A stretch of 64,000 nt of DNA from Brucella pecoris (GCF_006376675.1 NZ_VEWK01000009.1:124001-188000); one strand, 5' to 3'. Shown: positions 18,102 to 27,513, counted from the stretch's first letter. The notes: generated by a model from the letters alone, not told the origin. Numbers and translations are program-made.

Positions 18102-18392
18102 GAACATTCTCCTATTAGGTTCCTTCTCGCATGTCTTGTCAGGATCGCCAAGAGGTGGAAAAAGCGCTTCGAATTTTGTGACAGCTTGCCGGGCGATAGG
18201 CTACAGGAAAGCAAATGTCTGAATCAGAAAGTGGATTCAGGATACAAATTTTGTGAATGGGACACTAAGGCACATTTTAGTATCTTGCATTCGTTGAAGG
18301 CTTGGCCCCAAATAACACGCCTGGAATATGAGACATTTAAACTGTTTAAGTATTTTGGGCGCGGGAACTCCATAGGTTGATAATAGCTATTA
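18102..18392. other. AT-rich divergent intergenic region
   Basis: 291 bp between pepF and the response-regulator gene. No convincing ORF, RNA gene or sigma-54 promoter was found. It presumably holds both promoters. Confidence 0.3.
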
Positions 18393-19907
18393 ATGGGCAC
18401 GCGCATACTTATAGCGGACGACGATCCGATTCATCGACGCAATCTCGAAGCGATAGTCATGCGCATGGGCTATCGAACCATTCTCGCAGACGGTGGAGTA
18501 AGCGCGCTTGGCTTTGTAAGCCAGCGTAAGGACATCGTCCTGATGCTGCTCGATCTGTCGATGCCAGATATGGACGGCTTGACCGTTTTGCGACGGATGC
18601 GTGAAGCTGGAAACGCTGTTCCCGTTATCGTTCTTGTCCAAAATGATGATCTCCAGCCGGTTTTACAGGCAATGAAAATGGGCGCGGTCGATTTCGTGAC
18701 CAAGCCGCTTGCCTTCGAGCGCGTCCAGGTGTCGGTTTCCAATGTGCTGAAGATCGATGCGCTGACACAGGAAATTCGCCGCGCCCGTTCGTCGTTGAAA
18801 GCGCATCTCACGCTGTCCGACATGGCGATCAAGAGCCCGGAAATGGAGCGGGTCGGCATTCTGGCGCGGCGGGCTTCGGCGCTGGATGCGCCGCTTCTGA
18901 TCGAAGGAGAACCCGGCAGCGGCAAGGAAACGCTGGCGCGTGCCATTTGCAGCGGCGGTGCCCGCTGGCGCGGCCCTTTCGTGACTGTCGATTGCCGCTC
19001 CTTGACCGTGGAGAATGCCGACGACGTCTTTTTCGGTGTTTCGGCGGTGCGGCGTGATCGCCGCGAGGACGATGCCATCCGCAGTCTCGGCAAGCTTGTA
19101 GAAGCCGATGGCGGAACGCTGTTTCTTGATGAAGTCGGCGCGTTGCCGCGCCACACGCAGATCAAGCTTTTTGCTGCCATGCAGTCCGGCCAGTTCGAAA
19201 CCGGCGGGGGAGGCGAGCGCGGGCTTTCCAATGCCCGCATCATGGCATCGAACAGCCGCCCTCTGGCTGATCTCGTCCATATGGGACGCTTCCATGCCGG
19301 GCTTTACCATCTGCTCGGCTCTTTTGCCGTGGCCATGCCGCCCCTGCGCAACCGTCTGGAGGACATTCCGATCCTGCTGCATCAGTTCATGATGCGCTAT
19401 GTCAGCGAAGAGCGGATGGGGCATATCACCGGCATCACCACACACGCGCTTGAAAAGCTGAAGACCTATCATTGGCCCGGCAATGTGCGGGAACTGAAAA
19501 ATGCCGTTTATCGGGCGGTGCTTCTCTGCGAGACTGGGGAACTGACAGCGGCTGACTTCGTTCAGATCGGTTTGGGAACTGAGGCTGCAAGGGCTGCGCA
19601 GCAGTCCGCCCGGTTCAACCTTGTCGATCATGATCCAAGTGTAAGTGGTCCAGCAGGCGTGTTCAGCGGGGTTGATGGCGAAGGCGAGGTGCGCACGCTT
19701 GCCGCAGCCGAGGAGGAAATGATCCGCTTCGCGATTGCTCATTATGACGGCCAGATTAGCGAAGTCGCTCGGCGTCTGGGCATCGGAAGAACCACGCTTT
19801 ACCGGAAGCTGAAGGAATATGGCATCGATGTGGCGTCGATTTCCGGCAAGGGACTGGGCCTCGACGAGGCGGGTGAAACCACCCCTTTCAACCGTGCTGC
19901 AAGCTGA
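18393..19907 (+). CDS. NtrC-like response regulator with degenerate AAA+ domain (no GAFTGA loop)
   Basis: 504 residues. The receiver domain (1-120) has acidic residues DDD (10-11 region), phosphoacceptor Asp54 in LLDLSMPDMDG, and Lys104. The AAA+ domain (about 135-375) has an intact Walker A GEPGSGKE (162-169) and Walker B GTLFLDEVG (221-229). In place of the sigma-54-contacting GAFTGA loop it reads DVFFGVSAVRRDR (191-203). The usual FREDLYYRL arginine-finger stretch is FHAGLYHLL (270-278). A Fis-type helix-turn-helix (ISEVARRLGIGRTTLYRKL) is near 455-480. It probably binds DNA without acting as a sigma-54 activator. No histidine kinase gene is adjacent. Confidence 0.85.
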   Translation: MGTRILIADDDPIHRRNLEAIVMRMGYRTILADGGVSALGFVSQRKDIVLMLLDLSMPDMDGLTVLRRMREAGNAVPVIVLVQNDDLQPVLQAMKMGAVDFVTKPLAFERVQVSVSNVLKIDALTQEIRRARSSLKAHLTLSDMAIKSPEMERVGILARRASALDAPLLIEGEPGSGKETLARAICSGGARWRGPFVTVDCRSLTVENADDVFFGVSAVRRDRREDDAIRSLGKLVEADGGTLFLDEVGALPRHTQIKLFAAMQSGQFETGGGGERGLSNARIMASNSRPLADLVHMGRFHAGLYHLLGSFAVAMPPLRNRLEDIPILLHQFMMRYVSEERMGHITGITTHALEKLKTYHWPGNVRELKNAVYRAVLLCETGELTAADFVQIGLGTEAARAAQQSARFNLVDHDPSVSGPAGVFSGVDGEGEVRTLAAAEEEMIRFAIAHYDGQISEVARRLGIGRTTLYRKLKEYGIDVASISGKGLGLDEAGETTPFNRAAS

Positions 19908-19994
19908 TGAAACTGTACTTAACTGTTTGAATTTTAGGCGTTTATAATGAATAGGCTGCCACGCTTCGCAGGTACTGTTGCTGATTAAAGACTG

Positions 19995-20010
19995 TTAATA
20001 ATTTTTTAAC
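19995..20010 (+). promoter_or_regulatory. Candidate CtrA-binding site
   Basis: TTAA, seven bases, then TTAAC exactly fit the known alphaproteobacterial CtrA consensus TTAA-N7-TTAAC. It is 209 bp upstream of the DUF882 peptidase gene. AT-rich surroundings make a chance match possible. Confidence 0.35.
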
Positions 20011-20053
20011 CATGGCGAAAATAGATGCACCTGTGTGGCTTTTTTGCCATGGT
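20009..20053 (+). other. Imperfect hairpin upstream of the DUF882 gene
   Basis: ACCATGGC (20009-20016) pairs with GCCATGGT (20046-20053). AAAA inside pairs with TTTT, giving about 12 bp around a 20-nt loop. It may end the upstream transcript or be part of a leader. Confidence 0.4.
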
Positions 20054-20218
20054 GTTTCCTCATTTGTTGTTCACTAAGCGTCCATTAACCATTAAATCCG
20101 ACAATCGGAGCTCGAGCGGAACTGGGACGCAGGCTTTTTGTGACACCACAAAGAAAGTCCCGAGGGATGCCTGGAGAATGCTTCTGACGGCGGAAAAACG
20201 GTAAGGCGATACGATTCG

Positions 20219-22198
20219 ATGAACAGCATATCGACCATTAAAGCGCGCTTTGCGAAGGCTTGGACCGGAATGAAGGCCAAGATGAAGGTATCTGTGTCTA
20301 TTCCGTCTGCCCTTGCCGCTGCCGCGGTTCTCATGGCGCTGTCTCCTTCGCAGGCTTCGGCTGAAACCCGCTCTCTCAAGCTCTATTACGTTCATACCGG
20401 CGAAAAAGCGGAAATCGTCTTCAAAAGAAATGGCCGCTTTGATGCCCAGGGCCTGAAAAAGCTGAACGTCTTTCTGCGTGACTGGCGCCGCAACGAGCCG
20501 ACCAAGATGGACCCGCGCCTGTTCGATCTGGTCTGGCAGGTTTATCGCTCCAGTGGATCGAGCCAGTATATAACTGTCGTTTCCGCATATCGTTCGCCTG
20601 CCACCAACGCCATGCTGCGTTCGAGCACGCGCGGCGTTGCAAAGAAGAGCCAGCACATGCTTGGCCGCGCGATGGACTTCTATATTCCCGGCGTTCCGCT
20701 CGCGAAGCTGCGCGGCATCGGCATGCGCTATCAGATCGGCGGCGTTGGCTATTATCCGCGTTCCGGTTCTCCGTTCGTGCACATGGATGTCGGCAATGTT
20801 CGCTCCTGGCCGCGCATGAGCCGCCGCGAGCTGCTTGCCCTCTTCCCGGACGGCAAGACCGCTCACCTTCCCGCAGACGGCAAGCCGTTGCCGGGCTACG
20901 AGCAGGCATTGGCCATGATCGAAAAGCGCAAGGCCGGCGGCGGCGAGATCATGGTGGCGAGCAACTCCGCCCCGCGTCGCAGCAAGAGCCTGTTTGGTGC
21001 GCTGTTCGGCGGCGGTGCTGACGAAGAAGAAGATAATGGTGATGTAAGCGCCCCACCGGCGACTGCACGTCCGGCCCGCGCAGCACCTGCGCGTCAGGCT
21101 CCGGCAGCGGTCCCGGAAGAACCGGTCGAGCAGCCACGTGAAACCATGGTCGCTGCTCTGCCTGCCCGCGACGCTCCGCTTCCGATACAGGCGCCGCGTC
21201 CGGAAACCGGGCTTGATGCCCAAGCGCAAGCCGCAGCGGAAATTCCGGTCGCCGCACTCAATGTTCCGATTCCGGCTCGCAAACCGGCCATGGCACCGCA
21301 GGATGCCGTCGCGCTCGCCGCAGCCGAACCTGCCGCCGATGCTGCAGCCGCTGCCCGCGCTGCCGTGGATGCGAACACGTTACAGGTTGCCGATGCCGGT
21401 ACGCCTTCGCCATTGATGAACGGTTTTGTGCCAATCCCGTCCGCTCGCCCGCAGCTTGAGACGGATAATGTGCAGCTTGCCGCAGCCGTGGTCCCGTCGG
21501 CGCGTCCGGAGCGACCGGGTGAACACCCTGCCGCCAGTGGTCAGGACGCAATTGCCGCGCTGGTCAATGGCGAGCAGGCAGAACCGACACAGGTTGCCGA
21601 TACAGGCAATGTGGCTGTGCCTCAACCCGGTGAAACGGCGGCGTTCCCGCTGCCGAAGGAAGCGCCACGCGCCAATACGCAGCTTGCCCTGCTTTCCAAG
21701 AAGGACGAGATCGGCGAACTGATCGCACCGCCTTCTGACGATTATTACGATAGCAAGCCGGTCGCAGACGCTACGCCGAAACAGGTTCCGGCAGCTACGC
21801 AGACGGCCTCGGTTGCCCGCACGGCACCGGCAAAGCCGACAGCCACCGCGTCTGCCGCAGTCCATAAGCAGGTTGCAGCAATCGGCAAGGCTGCCGAAAC
21901 AGGCGTCCGCACGACGGCAAAGGGCGGGCGTTATGTGGCCAAGGCTCAATCCAGGCCGCGCGCAGTTGTCCAGCCGGCAGCGATGCCGACTTCGGAAGTC
22001 GCCATGTCGACGGAATCGGTGTCGAGCGCTGTGCCGGTGACCAACCCGGTACTCCGCAACGACGCACTGCGTTCCGCACCGGCCATGGTCTACACGGCAG
22101 GCTTCCAGCGCGGCGATTTGCCGACCGAACGCGCCAACCAGTTCAGCGGCAATGCCGTTACCTTCCTGACGGTGGCCAAGTTCACGGAAACCAACTGA
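20219..22198 (+). CDS. DUF882 (YcbK/MepK-like) murein peptidase with long disordered tail
   Basis: 659 residues. A signal peptide ends near QASAE (residue 49). The DUF882/M15-like domain (about 50-210) has presumed zinc ligands in SQHMLGRAMDF and FVHMDVG, as in E. coli MepK, a 3,3-crosslink endopeptidase. From about residue 230 to the end the protein is low-complexity, rich in Ala, Pro, Val and Gln, with repeated VPSARP, PIPARKP and PIPSARP motifs. The tail is far longer than in E. coli. It probably trims peptidoglycan in the periplasm, with the tail as a spacer or wall-binding region. Expression control by CtrA is possible. Confidence 0.82.
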   Translation: MNSISTIKARFAKAWTGMKAKMKVSVSIPSALAAAAVLMALSPSQASAETRSLKLYYVHTGEKAEIVFKRNGRFDAQGLKKLNVFLRDWRRNEPTKMDPRLFDLVWQVYRSSGSSQYITVVSAYRSPATNAMLRSSTRGVAKKSQHMLGRAMDFYIPGVPLAKLRGIGMRYQIGGVGYYPRSGSPFVHMDVGNVRSWPRMSRRELLALFPDGKTAHLPADGKPLPGYEQALAMIEKRKAGGGEIMVASNSAPRRSKSLFGALFGGGADEEEDNGDVSAPPATARPARAAPARQAPAAVPEEPVEQPRETMVAALPARDAPLPIQAPRPETGLDAQAQAAAEIPVAALNVPIPARKPAMAPQDAVALAAAEPAADAAAAARAAVDANTLQVADAGTPSPLMNGFVPIPSARPQLETDNVQLAAAVVPSARPERPGEHPAASGQDAIAALVNGEQAEPTQVADTGNVAVPQPGETAAFPLPKEAPRANTQLALLSKKDEIGELIAPPSDDYYDSKPVADATPKQVPAATQTASVARTAPAKPTATASAAVHKQVAAIGKAAETGVRTTAKGGRYVAKAQSRPRAVVQPAAMPTSEVAMSTESVSSAVPVTNPVLRNDALRSAPAMVYTAGFQRGDLPTERANQFSGNAVTFLTVAKFTETN

Positions 22199-22227
22199 TC
22201 GCCGGACAGACGATAACAAACCAAAAG

Positions 22228-22254
22228 AAAAGGGGCCTTCGAGGCCCCTTTTTA
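22228..22254 (+). terminator. Bidirectional terminator between the DUF882 gene and eda
   Basis: AGGGGCC (22231-22237) pairs with GGCCCCT (22243-22249). It is flanked by A-rich sequence on the left and a T run on the right, so it can serve both convergent genes. Confidence 0.9.
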
Positions 22255-22273
22255 CATTCCTATCTGGTCTTGC

Positions 22274-22912
22274 TCAGCCTTTCAGGTCAGCCGCTTCGCT
22301 TGCAAGGTCAGTGATTGCGTCCCAGTCGCCAGCTTCGACAAGTTCCTTTGGTGCAACCCACGAACCGCCGACGCAGACGACGTTCGGCAGCGACAGATAA
22401 TTCCTGGCATTGGCAAGGCTGATACCGCCCGTCGGGCAGAAGAAGGTTCCGGCCAGCGGTGAGGAAAGCGCTTTCAGGAATGATGCGCCGCCGGCCTGTT
22501 CAGCGGGGAAGAATTTCAGATGGGTGTAGCCTTCTTCGCGCAGGGCCAGCATTTCGCTCGGCGTGATTGCAGCGGGTAGAAGCGGCACGTCGCTGTCATT
22601 GGCGGCAGCGACGATATATTTTGTTGCGCCGGGGCTGACGATAAAGCGCGAGCCCGCTTTCGCTGCATCCTCATACTGTTTGGCGTTGAGGATCGTGCCT
22701 GCACCGACGATTGCTTCCGGCACTTCCGACGCAACAGCGCGAATGGCGTCGAGTGCTGCTGACGTGCGTAAGGTGATTTCGATTGCGGGCAATCCGCCCT
22801 TGGCAAGCGCGCGTGCCAGCGGAACAGCATGTTCCACCTTGTCGATCAACAGAACCGGAATGACCGGCTGGCCTGTCATGATGGGGACGAGAAGATCGGT
22901 TTTCTGGGACAT
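22274..22912 (-). CDS. eda: 2-dehydro-3-deoxy-phosphogluconate (KDPG) aldolase
   Basis: 212 residues, the usual length. Class I aldolase motifs are visible: AIEITLRT with the catalytic Glu, RFIVSPGATKYI, and LKFFPAEQAGG with the Schiff-base lysine, then CPTGGIS. It splits KDPG to pyruvate and glyceraldehyde-3-phosphate, the last step of the Entner-Doudoroff pathway. The usual partner edd is not adjacent. The related 4-hydroxy-2-oxoglutarate aldolase activity is a normal side activity of the family. Confidence 0.93.
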   Translation of the reverse strand: MSQKTDLLVPIMTGQPVIPVLLIDKVEHAVPLARALAKGGLPAIEITLRTSAALDAIRAVASEVPEAIVGAGTILNAKQYEDAAKAGSRFIVSPGATKYIVAAANDSDVPLLPAAITPSEMLALREEGYTHLKFFPAEQAGGASFLKALSSPLAGTFFCPTGGISLANARNYLSLPNVVCVGGSWVAPKELVEAGDWDAITDLASEAADLKG

Positions 22913-22990
22913 CGGCTTGCTCGGCTGTTTGAGTGGATAAATCGATTTAAATCCCCTTTGATGGTTTGTCTACCGTCGAAGGGGACTTGT

Positions 22991-23602
22991 TCATGCGGCT
23001 TTTCTAGAACTGTCGAGTTGCTTTTGCCAGCGCTGATAGGCTTCGGCCATGCGCTTGTCATATTCATTGCGGGCAAAAGCCGGGCCGTTATAGCGTCGGG
23101 CGAATTCGCGCCAGTCATGGGCTTTCAACGTTTCCAAAAGCTCTGCCTTGTCGATGAAGCGCAGCATCAAGCGCGCCTGGCCGGAAACAGATCCGCGTGC
23201 TTCCGCCACAAGATCATCGACGGTGGCATAGCCAAGCCACTCCCAATGCGCGCCCATGACCTGCCCAAGCCCCCAGGATGTGGATTCAAGCGCTGCCTTT
23301 TTGCTCAAGTCCATCGCACGTTCAAGCAGGACCCAGCGCGCGGCTTGCGATTTCGGATTGCGTATCTGGCCAGCAACCGGCGCCGACAGGCCATTGCTCC
23401 TGGCATAGTCACGCAGGCGACCGGATAGTCTGCGATCGAAATAATGCCCTTCGAACCGGATGGCCGGTTCCTTGCCTCCGTTGATATCGAATAGGGCCCG
23501 CCCGCCGCTTTCCACTTCCGCAATCGCCAGCAAGGCCGCCGGCTCAATGCCCACTTCATTTGCCATTGTCGTCAGGGCTGCGATCGTTTGGCTGTCGAAC
23601 AT
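22991..23602 (-). CDS. N-acetylmuramidase-domain peptidoglycan hydrolase
   Basis: 203 residues from the ATG at 23602, seven bases after GAGGAG. The protein matches the N-acetylmuramidase family found in phage endolysins: VGIEPAALLAIAEVESGG, with a likely catalytic Glu, then IRFEGHYFDRRL and ESTSWGLGQVMGAHW. It has no signal peptide, so release would need lysis or another export route. No phage genes surround it, so it appears to be a domesticated housekeeping copy. It would cut the glycan backbone between MurNAc and GlcNAc. Confidence 0.82.
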   Translation of the reverse strand: MFDSQTIAALTTMANEVGIEPAALLAIAEVESGGRALFDINGGKEPAIRFEGHYFDRRLSGRLRDYARSNGLSAPVAGQIRNPKSQAARWVLLERAMDLSKKAALESTSWGLGQVMGAHWEWLGYATVDDLVAEARGSVSGQARLMLRFIDKAELLETLKAHDWREFARRYNGPAFARNEYDKRMAEAYQRWQKQLDSSRKAA

Positions 23603-23733
23603 GTATTTCTCCTCGAAAAGTTGCTCTTCGAGGCGGATTTTGAGGCGACTTGGTCGCATGAGGATAAAGTTGACTTGAATTCGCCGTTTGTGGGGATTAG
23701 TTGCGGGTTAAATTTTCAAAGAAGACAGAACCG

Positions 23734-24651
23734 ATGAGCAATTTGCCTTTTACCGTTGCCGCCCTTTATTGCTTTGCGCCGCTCCCGCAATATGAAAGCC
23801 TGCGCGAGCCGTTGGCGGAGCTTTGCTGCTCAAATGGCATCAAGGGAACGTTGCTTCTGGCGGCGGAAGGCATCAACGGGACGGTCGCAGGTACTGCACA
23901 GGCCATTGAGAAGCTCGTGCAGCACATCATGGGCATCCCCGGTCTGGCTGAACCCGAGCTTAAATATTCCCATGCGACCGAAATGCCGTTTCATCGCATG
24001 AAGGTGCGGCTGAAGCGAGAGATCGTCACCATGGGCGTCGATGGCATCGATCCGCTGAAAAGCGTCGGCACCTATATCGCGCCACAGGACTGGAACGCCC
24101 TGATTGCTGACGAAAACACGGTCGTGGTCGATACGCGCAACGATTATGAATACGCGATCGGCACATTCGAAGGGGCACTCGATCCTCAGACCAAGACTTT
24201 TCGTGAGTTTCCGGACTGGGTCGAGCAGAACCGCGACAAGCTGGAAGGCAAGAAGATCGCCATGTTCTGCACCGGCGGTATCCGCTGCGAAAAGGCGACG
24301 GCTTTCGTCAAGGGGCTGGGCTTCGATGATGTGTTTCATCTCAAGGGCGGTATCCTGAAATATCTTGAGGAAGTTCCGCGTGAAGACAGCATGTGGAACG
24401 GCGAGTGCTTCGTGTTCGACGAACGCGTAGCTGTGGGCCATGGCCTTGCCGAAAGCGACGTTGAACTTTGCCGCGCCTGCCGCCGTCCGATTTCGCCGGA
24501 AGACAAGCTTTCGCAGTTTTTCGAGGAAGGTGTTTCCTGTGCCGGTTGCTATGATGAGCGCACGCCGGAAGATCGCGCCCGCTATGCGGAGCGCCAGAAG
24601 CAGGTGAAGCTGGCCGAACTGCGCGGGGCGCACAAACACATCGGTAGCTGA
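23734..24651 (+). CDS. trhO: tRNA uridine(34) hydroxylase, rhodanese-like
   Basis: 305 residues from the ATG at 23734; the frame extends upstream to a TTG at 23701 without support. The N-terminal acylphosphatase-like part has [19 protein letters not shown]. The central rhodanese domain has the active-site loop [15 protein letters not shown] with catalytic Cys. A C-terminal cysteine-rich stretch follows ([24 protein letters not shown]). These fit the YceA/TrhO family, which makes 5-hydroxyuridine at tRNA position 34. It is probably a single-gene unit. Confidence 0.92.
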   Translation: MSNLPFTVAALYCFAPLPQYESLREPLAELCCSNGIKGTLLLAAEGINGTVAGTAQAIEKLVQHIMGIPGLAEPELKYSHATEMPFHRMKVRLKREIVTMGVDGIDPLKSVGTYIAPQDWNALIADENTVVVDTRNDYEYAIGTFEGALDPQTKTFREFPDWVEQNRDKLEGKKIAMFCTGGIRCEKATAFVKGLGFDDVFHLKGGILKYLEEVPREDSMWNGECFVFDERVAVGHGLAESDVELCRACRRPISPEDKLSQFFEEGVSCAGCYDERTPEDRARYAERQKQVKLAELRGAHKHIGS

Positions 24652-24926
24652 TGCCGCACGCCCTTCATAGGGCTGGTCAAACAGATTTCACCGCATTATG
24701 GTGGCTCTGGTTCTGGAACGATCTGAATTCGTTACGGAATTTTGGGCGGCTTTTGCATGGACGCCCGTGCATCAAGGGTTTGACGGCATCCGGGTCGCGT
24801 TTGCCTCCATCACACCCATCATCGCAAGTCGGGGCATAGGAATCTCCAATGCTCATACACAAACAACGCCGGTCTCATCGGCGGATGATGGTTTGTCTGT
24901 TGTTACAGGCAATATGGAGGATATTC

Positions 24927-25682
24927 ATGAAAAAACTGATCGCCGCATTTCTCATCACCGTTGCTGCGGGTGCAGCCTCGGTCGCTCACGCTGCCGAGAA
25001 GGTGACTGTTTTCGCTGCTGCCAGCATGAAGGACGTTATCGAAGAAGCCGCCAAGCAGATGAAAGCCAAGGATGGCACTGAAGTGGTCGCGTCGTTTGCG
25101 TCTTCGTCGGTCCTCGCCAAGCAGATCGAGCAGGGTGCACCAGCGCAGATTTTCATTTCCGCTGATCTTGACTGGATGGATTATGTCGAAAAGGCCGATG
25201 CCATCGACAAGGCTTCGCGCAAGGTGATCGCTGGCAATGCGCTGGTGATTGCAACACAGAAGGACACGCCGAAGGGCGAGGCCAAGGAGCTTTTGAGCGC
25301 TGGTCGCTTTGCCATGGGTGACCCGTCGAATGTCCCGGCGGGCAAATACGGCAAGGCAGCGCTTGAAAAGCTCGATATCTGGAAAGATGTCGAGAAGAAC
25401 GCAGTCTTTGCCGAGAACGTACGCGTTGCGCTGCAATATGTCAGCCGTGCAGAAGTGAAGGCGGCCATCGTCTACGCATCGGACCGCGCTGCAGCACCGG
25501 AACTGGTTGAAGCCTATCGCTTCCCGGCGACCAGCCACGCACCGATCCTTTATCCGGCAGCACTCGTTGCGAAGAACGAAACCGATGCCGCCAAGGCTTT
25601 CCTCGCTTTCCTGGAAAGCGATGCCGGCCAGGCGATCATCAAGGACAAGGGCTTTGTGGGAGCTGCAGAGGCTGCTGAATAA
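24927..25682 (+). CDS. modA: Molybdate ABC transporter, periplasmic binding protein
   Basis: 251 residues from the ATG at 24927 (after TGGAGGAT). A signal peptide runs to AHAAE (about residue 23). The mature start KVTVFAAASMKD is the classic ModA oxyanion-binding strand, and the region SSSVLAKQIEQGAPAQIFISAD follows. It binds molybdate (and tungstate) in the periplasm. First gene of modABC: modB starts immediately after its stop codon. No molybdenum riboswitch or ModE site was recognised in the 275 bp upstream. Confidence 0.95.
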   Translation: MKKLIAAFLITVAAGAASVAHAAEKVTVFAAASMKDVIEEAAKQMKAKDGTEVVASFASSSVLAKQIEQGAPAQIFISADLDWMDYVEKADAIDKASRKVIAGNALVIATQKDTPKGEAKELLSAGRFAMGDPSNVPAGKYGKAALEKLDIWKDVEKNAVFAENVRVALQYVSRAEVKAAIVYASDRAAAPELVEAYRFPATSHAPILYPAALVAKNETDAAKAFLAFLESDAGQAIIKDKGFVGAAEAAE

Positions 25683-26366
25683 ATGATGGAAGGCAATGTC
25701 TGGCAGATCGTGTCTCTGTCGCTCCGGGTTGCCGGGATAGCTATCATTGTCGCTCTGCCGGTTGCTTTTATCGTCGGCTGGATTCTTGCCCGGTTCAATT
25801 TTCCGGGCAAGTCGCTGGCGCAGGCCATCGTCACCATGCCGCTGGTCCTGCCGCCGGTGGTGACGGGCTATCTGCTTTTGGTCCTGTTTGGCGCGCGGGG
25901 TGCCTTTGGTGCACCTTTGCAGGAATGGTTCGGCGTTTCCTTTGCGTTTCGCTGGACGGGTGCCGCACTTGCTGCCGGTATCATGGCATTTCCGCTGCTC
26001 GTTCGCCCGATCCGGCTTTCGATAGAAGGGCTTGATCGCGGGCTTGAAGAAGCGGCGCGCACACTTGGTGCCAGCCGGTTCACAGCCTTTTTCACGGTCA
26101 TTCTGCCGCCTTTGTTGCCGGGAGTGCTCGCAGGCGCGGTGCTTGGTTTTGCTAAAGCGCTGGGTGAATTTGGTGCAACGATCACATTCGTATCCAACAT
26201 TCCGGGCGAGACACAGACCCTTTCGCTTGCCATCTATGCCTTGATGCAGACCCCATCCGGCGATGCCGAGGCATTCCGTCTGATTGCCATATCCGCAGTG
26301 ATCTCAATTGTTGCCGTGGTGCTTTCCGAATGGCTGCAGCGCAGGCTTGCGGGAGCAACGAAATGA
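25683..26366 (+). CDS. modB: Molybdate ABC transporter permease
   Basis: 227 residues with about five membrane segments. The permease loop EAARTLGASRFTAFFTVILPPLLPGVLAG (about 120-148) contacts the ATPase. The start codon directly abuts the modA stop. The end overlaps modC in an ATGA junction, so translation is coupled. A second ATG directly follows the first and either may be used. Confidence 0.95.
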   Translation: MMEGNVWQIVSLSLRVAGIAIIVALPVAFIVGWILARFNFPGKSLAQAIVTMPLVLPPVVTGYLLLVLFGARGAFGAPLQEWFGVSFAFRWTGAALAAGIMAFPLLVRPIRLSIEGLDRGLEEAARTLGASRFTAFFTVILPPLLPGVLAGAVLGFAKALGEFGATITFVSNIPGETQTLSLAIYALMQTPSGDAEAFRLIAISAVISIVAVVLSEWLQRRLAGATK

Positions 26367-27442
26367 GCGGGCTTGCTGTTTCCATTACGGGCCGCAATGG
26401 TAGGTTTCCTGTTGAAGCCGATTTCGCCGCCGACTGGGGCGTAACCGCATTGTTCGGCCATTCGGGCGCGGGCAAGACGACGCTTCTGAAAATGATTGCC
26501 GGAACGCTCCGCCCGGAAAGTGGACGCATTGCGGTCGGTGATTTTACGCTGTTCGATGCGGAAAAAGGCGTCAATCTGCCACCTGAAAAGCGCCGTATCG
26601 GCTATGTGTTTCAGGAAGCGCGGCTTTTCCCGCATATGAGCGTCAAACGTAACCTGACTTATGCGCGTTGGGCAGGGCACAGACAGGCTACACGCAGTTT
26701 CGACGAGGTGGTGGCGCTGCTCGGTATTGAGCCCCTTCTCGATCGTCGTCCATCGACGCTGTCAGGTGGTGAACGCCAGCGCGTCGCCATTGGCCGGGCG
26801 CTGCTGTCCGATCCGGCGCTGCTTTTGCTGGACGAGCCGCTTTCCTCGCTCGATCATGCGCGTAGGCAGGAAATCCTTCCCTTTATCGAGCGTCTTCGCG
26901 ATGAAAGCCATGTGCCGATCGTTTATGTGAGCCATGAAATCGATGAAGTCGCGCGACTTGCCGATCAGATCGTGCTTCTATCCGCTGGCCGGGTGACGGC
27001 AAGCGGTGCGGCGGCAGATGTCTTTCCGCTGATCGACGCCGAAGGCGAGGGCGGCGGCGTGCTGCTGGAAGGGACGGTTTCGTCTTATGACGAGCGTTAC
27101 AAACTGGCGGAGATCGATCTTGGCGGTGCGTCGTTCCAGCTCAGCGATGCAGGGCTGAAACAGAATATGCATGTGCGGCTGCGCGTACGAGCACGCGATG
27201 TTTCGATTGCGCGGAAAGTTCCCGAAGCGATCAGCATTCGCAACGTGTTGCCGGTTACGGTGACGGGCATCAAGGCGGGCGAGGGGCCGAATGCGCATGT
27301 TTCGCTCGATTTCCGGGGCCGTCGCCTCGGTGCACGGCTGACGCGGCGTTCGGTGGACGAACTGGGGTTGCGCGTCGGTGACGACGTGGTGGCGCTCGTG
27401 AAGGCGGTTTCGGTCGATCGGGCGGCTATTCGGGAAAAATGA
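26363..27442 (+). CDS. modC: Molybdate ABC transporter ATPase
   Basis: 359 residues from the ATG at 26363, in ATGA overlap with modB. Walker A is GHSGAGKTT, the signature is LSGGERQR, Walker B is LLLLDEPLS and the H-loop is YVSHEID. A TOBE/MOP domain (about 290-355) with GPNAHVSLDFRGRRLGARL probably binds molybdate for feedback inhibition. It completes the modABC operon, which ends in a hairpin right after the stop. Confidence 0.95.
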   Translation: MSGLAVSITGRNGRFPVEADFAADWGVTALFGHSGAGKTTLLKMIAGTLRPESGRIAVGDFTLFDAEKGVNLPPEKRRIGYVFQEARLFPHMSVKRNLTYARWAGHRQATRSFDEVVALLGIEPLLDRRPSTLSGGERQRVAIGRALLSDPALLLLDEPLSSLDHARRQEILPFIERLRDESHVPIVYVSHEIDEVARLADQIVLLSAGRVTASGAAADVFPLIDAEGEGGGVLLEGTVSSYDERYKLAEIDLGGASFQLSDAGLKQNMHVRLRVRARDVSIARKVPEAISIRNVLPVTVTGIKAGEGPNAHVSLDFRGRRLGARLTRRSVDELGLRVGDDVVALVKAVSVDRAAIREK

Positions 27443-27443
27443 C

Positions 27444-27480
27444 GCGGGGACAATAATCCGGTTTTCGCCCCGCTTCTTTT
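27444..27480 (+). terminator. Terminator of modABC
   Basis: GCGGGG (27444-27449) pairs with CCCCGC (27468-27473) over an 18-nt loop. TTCTTTTA follows. Confidence 0.65.
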
Positions 27481-27513
27481 ATGCTCCTGTCTCCGTCGAA
27501 TGGGAGAATACGC

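Noticed and set aside
18102..18392. Possible sigma-54 promoter upstream of the NtrC-like gene
   Set aside because: GGCAC and TTGCA occur near 18270-18290 but the GG-to-GC spacing is too long for a -24/-12 promoter.
22991..23602. Prophage remnant suggested by the endolysin-like muramidase
   Set aside because: No phage structural, integrase or regulatory genes and no attachment repeats around it; flanks are housekeeping genes.
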